A DNA stretch of 14,454 nucleotides, taken from the NCBI GenBank assembly GCA_012515365.1, contig JAAYYM010000565.1, positions 1 through 14,454 on the forward strand, read 5' to 3'. Positions 1 through 5,956 of this stretch are shown here, piece by piece (the first letter of the stretch is position 1; the number at the start of each line of letters is the position of its first letter). The DNA is from Clostridia bacterium (GTDB lineage Bacteria; Bacillota_A; Clostridia; Lachnospirales; Lachnospiraceae). The notes beneath the pieces were generated by a model. It searched no databases. It saw nothing but the letters and a program-made list of their open reading frames with translations, and was not told the DNA's origin. Made by a program: the position numbers and the translations under genes.

Positions 1-1
1 G

Positions 2-529
2 CTTCAGGGGATTAGGAATGCATTGGATGGTCAATTGTCTGTCAGCATCAATACACCACTTTGTAGTCTGAATGCAGATTATGTAGAGACACTTTCATTT
101 TTGCACCGGTTAGGGGTTCGTTTTGTAACCTGCTCCGGCATGATTGTAACGGGTAATGCAAAGGAGGCTGCCTCAGAAAAGATGTGGCTTTCTAAGGAAG
201 AACTCTATCAGATTTTACAGGCGGCAGCAGCATTTTGTCGTGAAAACGATATGGAGATTCAGTTTACCTCACCTGGCTGGATAGAGGCTGATAAGCTAAA
301 GGAGCTGGGGCTGCAGGTGCCCTCTTGCGGAGCTTGCCTCAGTAATATGGCTGTTACTCCGGATGGAAAAGCTGTTCCGTGCCAGAGTGCCCTCAGCGGT
401 ATTGCATTAGGTGATATGCGAAAGGAATCCTTTACAAAGATCTGGAATAGTCAGGCATGCAGAAAACAAAGGAAATTTGCAGCTCAGATGACGCAGATAT
501 GTCCACTGCGAGAAGACATATTACACTAG
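2..529 (+). CDS. Radical SAM protein with SPASM/twitch-like C-terminus (5'-truncated)
   Basis: The reading frame is open from the window edge to the TAG at 527-529, so the N-terminus with the CxxxCxxC SAM-cluster motif lies outside. The visible part looks like the second half of a radical SAM barrel (SINTPLCSLNADYVETLSFL, then LGVRFVTCSGMIVTGNA) followed by an auxiliary-cluster domain. In that domain Cys codons start at 326 and 335 (CGAC, C-x2-C), 380 (the GxxxxC of PDGKAVPC), 458 and 500, with the SPASM-typical LGDMRKESFTKIWNS between them. There are only five cysteines and no terminal CxxC group, so it is nearer a reduced SPASM or twitch domain than a full one. Enzymes of this class bind extra 4Fe-4S clusters and often modify peptides, for example by thioether formation at Cys. 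The gene ends 14 bases before the Cys-Ala-repeat protein, which is therefore the likely substrate or partner. The assignment to the radical SAM superfamily is good; the specific reaction is unknown. Confidence 0.82.
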   Translation, partial: LQGIRNALDGQLSVSINTPLCSLNADYVETLSFLHRLGVRFVTCSGMIVTGNAKEAASEKMWLSKEELYQILQAAAAFCRENDMEIQFTSPGWIEADKLKELGLQVPSCGACLSNMAVTPDGKAVPCQSALSGIALGDMRKESFTKIWNSQACRKQRKFAAQMTQICPLREDILH

Positions 530-543
530 GGAGGAGACAGATC

Positions 544-1467
544 ATGAAACTGAAAAAGGGTGTTCTATTTGTGCTGCTTCTGCTGCTAGGGTGTGTAATG
601 CTGCAAACCAAGGCAATGGCGCAGAATCTGGATCAGATACATGATTACACGATTGAAGTGGATCATTATGATGACGGATCTTTACTGATTACATACCACA
701 TTGTATGGGAAGTGCTGGATAGTGAGTCAGAAGGTCCTCTGACATGGATTAAGGTTGGGATTCCCAATGATGCAGTAGAAGAGATAACAGCACTGAGCGA
801 TAATATTAAACGGATTGCCTATATGAGACAGTCAGGGGATTATGTGAGAATTGATCTGGATCGCATGTATCGAAAAGGAGAAATTCTGACCATTGATTTT
901 TCCATTCATCAACATGAGATGTTTCGGATGGGCAGTGAGACCTATTTTTACTCCTTTACTCCGGGTTGGTTTCCAGATATCTATATAGACCACATGCAGA
1001 TACGTTGGAAAGCAAAAAATGGGATGACCTCTGATGCAGAGTGTAAAGAGGGATATTATATTGCAGAAAAATCAGATCTGTATCCCGGCGAACGAATGAA
1101 AATCCAAGTCGAATATAATAATAAGTTATATCGGTTTTCAGATGAATATCGTGTCGGAATAGAAAAGAAAGAGCAAATAGAGGCAGGTTTCATAGTTGCC
1201 TTTCTATATTTAGGGGCTCCGGTGTTTTTGATTGTAGTTGTCATTCTCTTTCGTAAGAAATTAGGAGAGAAAGACTATTACTCTGTGCACAGTGGTATGG
1301 GACGTCACTATTATAGAAGTAGGGTTTCCCGCGGTGGCAGTGGAGGCGGCGGGTGCGCTTGTGCCTGTGCGTGCGCATGTGCCTGTGCAGGCGGTGGAAG
1401 AGCAGGGTGTTCAGTTAAGGGATTTTATATATCTAAAGAGAGAATAAGAAAGAAAAATATGAACTAA
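544..1467 (+). CDS. Secreted/membrane protein with C-terminal (Cys-Ala)6 tail, candidate radical SAM substrate
   Basis: This is a 307-residue protein. The start at 544 is chosen over an in-frame ATG at 457 because GGGAGGAG sits at 529-536 and the product then begins with a normal signal sequence (MKLKKG, then a Leu-rich core to about residue 20, with possible cleavage after AMA at 24-26). A weaker lipobox reading, LLGC ending at Cys17, is also possible. Residues about 30-205 form a beta-rich extracytoplasmic domain faintly resembling the N-terminal part of DUF2207 proteins. One transmembrane segment lies at about 215-236 and is followed by RKK, which places the rest in the cytosol. The tail has Gly264-Gly270 with one Ser, six Cys-Ala pairs at 271-282, GGGRAGCS at 283-290 with a seventh Cys at 289, and a basic end. 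I recall similar CACACA-GGGRAGC tails in other clostridial proteins but cannot verify that here. A radical SAM gene ends 14 bases upstream and a terminator follows. Function is unknown; modification of the tail cysteines is inferred. Confidence 0.85.
   Translation: MKLKKGVLFVLLLLLGCVMLQTKAMAQNLDQIHDYTIEVDHYDDGSLLITYHIVWEVLDSESEGPLTWIKVGIPNDAVEEITALSDNIKRIAYMRQSGDYVRIDLDRMYRKGEILTIDFSIHQHEMFRMGSETYFYSFTPGWFPDIYIDHMQIRWKAKNGMTSDAECKEGYYIAEKSDLYPGERMKIQVEYNNKLYRFSDEYRVGIEKKEQIEAGFIVAFLYLGAPVFLIVVVILFRKKLGEKDYYSVHSGMGRHYYRSRVSRGGSGGGGCACACACACACAGGGRAGCSVKGFYISKERIRKKNMN
1354..1389 (+). repeat. (Cys-Ala)6 coding repeat
   Basis: Six consecutive Cys-Ala dipeptides (residues 271-282) are encoded by TGC GCT, TGT GCC, TGT GCG, TGC GCA, TGT GCC and TGT GCA. 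All four Ala codons and both Cys codons occur, and no two neighbouring units have the same six bases. The repeat is therefore perfect in protein but scrambled in DNA. It is flanked by four Gly codons on the left and three on the right. Confidence 0.95.
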
Positions 1468-1476
1468 TCGGTGATG

Positions 1477-1517
1477 CAGCACTATATTTTCAATAAATGA
1501 AAGTATAGTGCTGTTTT
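1477..1517 (+). terminator. Intrinsic terminator after the Cys-Ala protein
   Basis: A 16-bp stem pairs 1477-1492 with 1498-1513 (one G-T wobble, otherwise perfect) around the 5-base loop ATAAA, followed by TTTT at 1514-1517. It starts ten bases after the stop codon and separates the radical SAM/Cys-Ala unit from the two-component genes. Confidence 0.85.
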
Positions 1518-1595
1518 GATGCTGTTTCTATGGTATCTTAATAGTAAAGTATCAGAAAATATGGTTTCTTGTGAGAAAGTGAAAGGTTAACTTAG

Positions 1596-2942
1596 ATGGA
1601 AATGATAACACTTGACAGATGCGTGGAACTTTTAAGTGCAGGCATGGAATTATTTGCAGCAGTTATATGTGCATTGTTGTTGCTGGGTGGTTTGATTGGA
1701 TACAGAGAAAAAAAAATGAGCCGTCGGTATATGCTGATCCTGTTAGGAGCACACATTATTATGCTGCTATGTGATGCTATGATCTGGCTATGGATTGATA
1801 AGGTGGCCTATATTCTGATTGTTCAGATTTTGTATGTAATAACTTATGCACTTGGCTGCGTGATATTTGCATTGTTTACATACTGTCTGACTTCTTACAT
1901 ATCGGAGAAGACCCATGTACCACACTGGATCAATCAGTTTGTAAGAGGGTATTGTGTGGCAATATTACTTTTATGGATCGCAGGGATGTTTAGCGGACTA
2001 CTCGTTTACTTTGATGAAAATGGTCTCATTCACTATGGCGATTACTACTGGGTGAGCCAGATGTTTGGAGTTGTTTTATTAATTGGAGACATGCTGCTGG
2101 TACTTAAGTATCGTAAGGAGATTGGCACTGCAGATACGATTGTATTACTGCTATATGCTGTATTCCCGCTGATTGGATGCATTCTGCAGATCTGGTGTGA
2201 TGTTCTTTCATTTTATCTTGGTACGACATTTTCGGTACTGCTTTATTATATTGTGATTTATGCAGAACATGAAAGAGCGTTGATGTTTCAAAAAAATGAA
2301 TTGATGCGTAAAGAAATAGAACTAAGTGACAGTCGTACCAGAATTCTGATTAATCAGATACAGCCTCATTTTCTGATTAATAGTCTGGTAACAATTCGAC
2401 ATCTATGCAAGAGAGATACTGCAGAGGCAGTAGAGACAATTGATCATTTTTCCGGATATCTGAGGGAAAGCATGGAGGCTCTGACATTACGACAGGGAAT
2501 TCCATTTGAACGGGAACTGGAGACCGTAAAGAATTATCTCTATCTGGAACAAAAGAGATTCGGAGATAAACTGCAGGTAAGATACAAAATAGAGGAAATG
2601 AGTTTCATGGTTCCGGCGCTGAGTGTACAGCCAATTGTGGAAAATGCGGTGTGTCATGGAATTCGTAAGAAACTAAAGGGTGGCTGTCTGACAATTGCAA
2701 CATACAAAGAAGACAAGGACTATGTTATCAAAATAGAAGATAATGGTGTGGGTTTTTTGATAGATGAAATCATGAAGGACGGAAAAAACCATGTGGGAAT
2801 TGCCAATGTAACAAGCCGGATTGAAATGATGTGCAGTGGACAGCTCGTGATTTCAAGTATTCCGACACAGGGAACGACTGTACTGATACGGATACCGATC
2901 CGCTATTCCTTAGAGGAATCGAGGGAGGAGGAACATTCATGA
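1596..2942 (+). CDS. LytS/YesM-family sensor histidine kinase, multi-pass membrane
   Basis: This 448-residue kinase senses an unknown signal and should phosphorylate the response regulator encoded just downstream. The N-terminal half has about seven hydrophobic helices (roughly 15-35, 45-66, 71-97, 118-137, 153-170, 180-200 and 205-223). A short coiled linker (225-248) leads into the His_kinase domain, whose motif QIQPHFLINSLVTI at 254-267 carries the phosphoacceptor His258. The ATP-binding domain shows the N-box PIVENAV (Asn350), the G1 motif DNGVGF at 382-387 and the G2-like VGIANVTSRIEMM at 400-412. There is no separate ligand-binding domain, so sensing is probably in or at the membrane. 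The start at 1596 is preceded by GAAAGG at 1581-1586. The stop overlaps the regulator start by ATGA at 2939-2942, which indicates translational coupling. Family assignment is secure; the ligand is unknown. Confidence 0.93.
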   Translation: MEMITLDRCVELLSAGMELFAAVICALLLLGGLIGYREKKMSRRYMLILLGAHIIMLLCDAMIWLWIDKVAYILIVQILYVITYALGCVIFALFTYCLTSYISEKTHVPHWINQFVRGYCVAILLLWIAGMFSGLLVYFDENGLIHYGDYYWVSQMFGVVLLIGDMLLVLKYRKEIGTADTIVLLLYAVFPLIGCILQIWCDVLSFYLGTTFSVLLYYIVIYAEHERALMFQKNELMRKEIELSDSRTRILINQIQPHFLINSLVTIRHLCKRDTAEAVETIDHFSGYLRESMEALTLRQGIPFERELETVKNYLYLEQKRFGDKLQVRYKIEEMSFMVPALSVQPIVENAVCHGIRKKLKGGCLTIATYKEDKDYVIKIEDNGVGFLIDEIMKDGKNHVGIANVTSRIEMMCSGQLVISSIPTQGTTVLIRIPIRYSLEESREEEHS

Positions 2943-3718
2943 ATATATTGATTGCCGATGATGAGCATATGGTTTTAGAGGAGACAAAAGAAGTTGTGGA
3001 AGAAGTTCGGCCGGAGGCAGGAATCTTTACAGCAGAGGACTATATAGGCGCTTTGGAGGCAGCAAAGAACGAGCAGATTGATGTGGCACTGCTGGATATT
3101 GAGATGCCTGGTATGAGCGGACTGGACCTTGCCAAGCGGTTAAAAGAACTGAATCCGGACATGAACATTATATTTGTGACTGCTTATGCGGGATATGCCC
3201 TCGATGCGTTTAAGCTGTATGCGAGTGGTTACCTGATGAAGCCTCTGCAAAACGAGCATGTTGAGAAGGCTTTTGCCAATCTACGCCACCTGCCACCCCA
3301 GGAAAAACCAAAATTAAAGGTACAGTGTTTTGGAAATTTTGAGGTATTCCATAAGGGGCAGCCGGTCGTATTTGCAAGGGGCAAGGCAAAAGAGGTTTTT
3401 GCATATCTGGTAGACCTGAAAGGGGCAGCAGCAAATACAGGTGAATTATGTGCAATTCTGTGGGAGGATTCTATTGAGACAGATAAAAATAAGCACTATC
3501 TGCGTAATCTGATTGCGGATATTAGAAGAGCCTTACAGGAGTGTCAGGCAGAAGAGGTATTCTACAGCAAGCGTAATCAGTTTGCCATCTATCCGGATAA
3601 ACTGGAATGCGATTACTATGAGTATTTAAAAGGAAATCAGACAGTTATAAACAGCTATCAGGGAGAATATATGAAACAGTATAGCTGGGCAGAGCTGTCC
3701 ATGCGCCATATTACATGA
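2939..3718 (+). CDS. Response regulator, receiver plus SARP-like winged-helix DNA-binding domain
   Basis: This 259-residue cytosolic regulator is the partner of the preceding kinase. The start at 2939 is fixed by GGGAGGAGG at 2923-2931 and the ATGA overlap; a longer frame opens at 2831 but lacks this support. The receiver domain (about 1-115) has the acidic pair Asp7/Asp8, phospho-acceptor Asp53 in LLDIEMPG, Thr81, and Lys101 in LMKPL. After a short linker, residues about 134-233 (from LKVQCFGNFEVF) form a winged-helix domain of the Trans_reg_C/SARP type, with RGKAKEVFAYLV as an early helix and a wing near FYSKRNQFAIY. The end (CDYYEYLKGN and GEYMKQYSWAE) looks like the first helices of a BTAD domain that then stops, so it is shorter than true SARP regulators. 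Target promoters cannot be read from the sequence; the closely spaced redox and lipoprotein genes that follow are candidates by position. Confidence 0.92.
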   Translation: MNILIADDEHMVLEETKEVVEEVRPEAGIFTAEDYIGALEAAKNEQIDVALLDIEMPGMSGLDLAKRLKELNPDMNIIFVTAYAGYALDAFKLYASGYLMKPLQNEHVEKAFANLRHLPPQEKPKLKVQCFGNFEVFHKGQPVVFARGKAKEVFAYLVDLKGAAANTGELCAILWEDSIETDKNKHYLRNLIADIRRALQECQAEEVFYSKRNQFAIYPDKLECDYYEYLKGNQTVINSYQGEYMKQYSWAELSMRHIT

Positions 3719-3802
3719 CAAAATCAGTATGATAAAAGGATTCTGTGGCTGTTTTGGTGCTGTCAGTACGTTATTGTTTAAAGAAAAAGGAGTGATGTGT
3801 AG

Positions 3803-4426
3803 ATGAAAGAGAAGAAAGCATATAAAAGGTGGCTATATGTATCAGATACAGAGTATAAGGTATTGAAGAACACTGCAATTATTGTTTTACTTTTTTTCAC
3901 GGTTATCTGTACAATCCGAATCATTCAAAGTGAGGGTGCACGCAGCGAGGGCTCAGAGGGAGTTGCAGATGCAGATTTTACGAAACTTGATTTGAATACA
4001 TTGGATCAGGAGGGGCATATCACAGCGGAGAATTTGAAGGATTATGATTTGACACTTATTAATTTCTGGAGAACTACCTGTACCTTCTGCATTAAGGAAA
4101 TGCCTGCATTAAATGAACTGTCAAAGGAATATGAGGGCCGAGTACAGTTTATTGGCGTGTGTGAGGATGTACAAAAAAAAGGTGTCGTGGATGACGAAAA
4201 GCTTCGGGAAGCACTTCACATTATAAGCACAAAGGGAGAGAACTTTATGCAGACATACCCGACAGCCGGATTTACTGAGATGACAGATCAGATCCTTGGT
4301 GTCCCAGAAACTTATTTCGTAGACCGTGACGGGAATATTCTAAAGGTCATTAGTGGAGCCATGGACAAGGCCGGCTGGAAAAATGAAATAGATGGTATTC
4401 TTGAAGATATAGGAGGAGAACAATGA
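3803..4426 (+). CDS. Membrane-anchored TlpA/ResA-like thiol-disulfide oxidoreductase
   Basis: This 207-residue protein is predicted to exchange dithiols and disulfides on the outer face of the membrane. A basic N-terminus is followed by one transmembrane helix (about 24-41). After a Ser/Glu/Gly-rich linker comes a thioredoxin fold with strand LTLINFW at 84-89, active site Cys93-Thr-Phe-Cys96 followed by KEMPAL, and a cis-Pro at 168 in GVPETYFVDRDG, all typical of the TlpA/AhpC-TSA family. An extra Cys at 120 is noteworthy. The start at 3803 has AAGGAG at 3788-3792. The gene overlaps the next small gene by ATGA (4423-4426) and is followed by a polyferredoxin gene, a grouping I know from other clostridia. 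It may keep envelope cysteine proteins reduced or take electrons through its neighbours; its physiological substrate is not evident. Confidence 0.92.
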   Translation: MKEKKAYKRWLYVSDTEYKVLKNTAIIVLLFFTVICTIRIIQSEGARSEGSEGVADADFTKLDLNTLDQEGHITAENLKDYDLTLINFWRTTCTFCIKEMPALNELSKEYEGRVQFIGVCEDVQKKGVVDDEKLREALHIISTKGENFMQTYPTAGFTEMTDQILGVPETYFVDRDGNILKVISGAMDKAGWKNEIDGILEDIGGEQ

Positions 4427-4578
4427 GACTGAATGCAGATATGAAGAAAAGTGTTTTGGGATTATTAGTTCTTGGAGCAGGGATTTTATTGATTGTAATT
4501 GGCGCAGGAAATGGAGAGGCAACAGTTGTATTTGATAAGGCGGTTGACATTTGTCTGCAGTGTATTGGGATAGGATAA
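4423..4578 (+). CDS. CD1871A-like CXXC micro-protein
   Basis: This 51-residue protein begins at an ATG overlapping the TlpA-like stop (ATGA), with AGGAGGAG just upstream at 4411-4418, and ends at TAA 4576-4578. It has a basic N-terminus (MKK at 7-9), one transmembrane helix (about 10-28) and a short tail ending ICLQCIGIG, with Cys44 and Cys47 forming a CXXC. By the positive-inside rule the CXXC faces outward, the same side as the TlpA-like thioredoxin domain. The ending matches my memory of the CD1871A family of clostridial CXXC micro-proteins, found between a TlpA-like gene and a 4Fe-4S gene, as here. A role as redox partner or electron relay between those two is inference; no biochemical function is known to me. 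Overlapping minus-strand frames lack ribosome binding sites and known domains. Confidence 0.88.
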   Translation: MRLNADMKKSVLGLLVLGAGILLIVIGAGNGEATVVFDKAVDICLQCIGIG

Positions 4579-4587
4579 GGAGCGGCT

Positions 4588-5928
4588 ATGGAGAAAATCA
4601 CACATAAGAAAAATTTCAGACATTGGATACAGGCAGCTTTTTTCGCACTGACCAATGGATATGCACAGGGCTATATACAAGGAAAAATATATAGAGGTAA
4701 TAACAAAAAAATATGTGTACCGGGCTTAAACTGTTATTCTTGTCCGGGAGCATTAAATGCCTGCCCAATTGGATCCTTGCAGGCGGTACTGAATAGCAGA
4801 CAGTTTACTGTTTCCTGTTATGTATTCGGATTTATTATGGCAGTGGGTGCCTTTATGGGCCGCTTTGTATGTGGCTGGTTATGCCCTTTCGGACTGGTGC
4901 AGGACCTGCTTTATAAGATTCCGATTTTTAAGAAGATTAAGAATCTGCCGGGACATAAATATTTGAAGAAATTGAAATATGTCATTCTGGTGTTATTTGT
5001 CTTTCTGCTTTCCTCTATCGTGAAAGATGTGACAGGTTTGGGTCAGCCATGGTTCTGCGAATACATATGTCCGAGCGGTACGTTATTTGCAGGGGTTCCG
5101 TTAGTAATTTTGAATCCGAATTTGCAGGCAGCCATCGGAGGCAGGTTTTTTTGGAAGTTATTTCTGTTAATCTTCCTTTTGATATTATCAGTGAAAGCCT
5201 ACAGACCATTTTGTAAATATTTGTGCCCGCTGGGTGCATTATATGGACTATGCAATCCGATTTCACTTTATCGCTACAAAGTGGATTCAGATGCGTGTAT
5301 CAAATGTGGTGCCTGTCAAAAGGCATGTAATATGGATATCAAGGTATGGGAAACACCGAACAGTATGGAATGCATCCGTTGTGGAAACTGTAAAACAGCT
5401 TGTCCGCAGCATGCAATCACTTCCACCTTTGAACATGTTGGAAGAAAGTTTAAAGAAAATTGTGTGAAGAAACCACAGTATGAGGGCGAGAACAAGAATA
5501 GTTCTACGAAGAATATTATTGCAGGTACGATTTTTATGCTGTTAAATTCTTTTTGTCTATTGATCATGACATATATATTATTGGCATATATATTGAGCGA
5601 TATTATGTTTCTTGGGAATACAATCGTTGCAGCAATCTTTAAATTTATGCCATATATACTTGGTTTGATTGCACTCATCGGAGTATTGTGTGCGGATGTA
5701 TTCTATATCAGCAGTAAACAGGACGGCATTGGTTCTTTGAAAGCATACTGGATGCAGAAGCATTGTGTAATACTTCTTGGCATTGCAGTATTGATTGCTT
5801 TGCTCTCTATGGAACCTTATTTTATGGTTTATGGTAGTGAATCACTGATCGTTAATCTGGTAATCTTGATAGCGATGAGACTTCTGTCAGGGAAGGATTG
5901 GAAAAAGACAGATATCAATTTGGATTAA
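4588..5928 (+). CDS. NapH/RsxB-like membrane polyferredoxin (4Fe-4S)
   Basis: This 446-residue multi-pass protein is predicted to move electrons across or along the membrane through iron-sulfur clusters. It opens with a Cys-rich segment after the N-terminus (Cys43, 49, 52 and 59, in PGLNCYSCPGA and ACPIG). Next come the NapH-type membrane motifs CGWLCPFG (95-102), CEYICPSG (157-164) and CKYLCPLG (209-216). Two ferredoxin motifs follow: Cys237/240/243/247, where the usual Pro after the fourth Cys is replaced by Asn, and Cys262/265/268/272 followed by Pro. Hydrophobic helices lie near 75-94, 130-147, 188-203, 310-338, 348-374 and 392-432. The C-terminal group of helices without cysteines is longer than in minimal NapH. 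AAGGAG at 4577-4582 precedes the ATG, and only nine bases separate it from the micro-protein gene. The likely job is to supply reducing power to the outward CXXC proteins encoded upstream, by analogy with quinol- or NADH-linked polyferredoxins; donor and acceptor are unproven. Confidence 0.9.
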   Translation: MEKITHKKNFRHWIQAAFFALTNGYAQGYIQGKIYRGNNKKICVPGLNCYSCPGALNACPIGSLQAVLNSRQFTVSCYVFGFIMAVGAFMGRFVCGWLCPFGLVQDLLYKIPIFKKIKNLPGHKYLKKLKYVILVLFVFLLSSIVKDVTGLGQPWFCEYICPSGTLFAGVPLVILNPNLQAAIGGRFFWKLFLLIFLLILSVKAYRPFCKYLCPLGALYGLCNPISLYRYKVDSDACIKCGACQKACNMDIKVWETPNSMECIRCGNCKTACPQHAITSTFEHVGRKFKENCVKKPQYEGENKNSSTKNIIAGTIFMLLNSFCLLIMTYILLAYILSDIMFLGNTIVAAIFKFMPYILGLIALIGVLCADVFYISSKQDGIGSLKAYWMQKHCVILLGIAVLIALLSMEPYFMVYGSESLIVNLVILIAMRLLSGKDWKKTDINLD

Positions 5929-5942
5929 CTTAGAATGATGGT

Positions 5943-5947
5943 GGAGG
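5943..5947 (+). promoter_or_regulatory. Ribosome binding site deciding the deiminase start
   Basis: GGAGG here lies nine bases before the ATG at 5957 and directly against the ATG at 5948. Only the later start has normal spacing, so 5957 is preferred. Confidence 0.75.
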
Positions 5948-5956
5948 ATGAGAACT

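Noticed and set aside
457..543. Longer N-terminus of the Cys-Ala protein starting at 457
   Set aside because: It lies inside the radical SAM gene, has no proper ribosome binding site, and would bury the signal peptide behind 29 polar residues. The ATG at 544 has GGGAGGAG at good distance.
1354..1389. Cys-Ala tract as a simple DNA microsatellite or sequencing artefact
   Set aside because: The codons are mixed across units and the frame stays open into a normal end with a terminator, so slippage does not explain it.
1441..1467. The Arg of the GGGRAGC tail as a substrate of the nearby deiminase
   Set aside because: The deiminase is predicted outside the membrane and the tail inside, and a terminator separates the genes. 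I found no support.
3719..3802. Terminator or promoter between the response regulator and the TlpA-like gene
   Set aside because: I see no stable stem with a T-run and no convincing -35/-10 pair, so read-through is possible but unproven.
4340..4680. Overlapping minus-strand open frames around the micro-protein gene
   Set aside because: They lack ribosome binding sites and recognisable domains, and they oppose a coherent + strand operon with an ATGA-coupled gene ending in a known-type CXXC tail.
5015..5763. Several open frames opposite or within the polyferredoxin gene
   Set aside because: They are composition shadows of a gene with a full set of iron-sulfur motifs.
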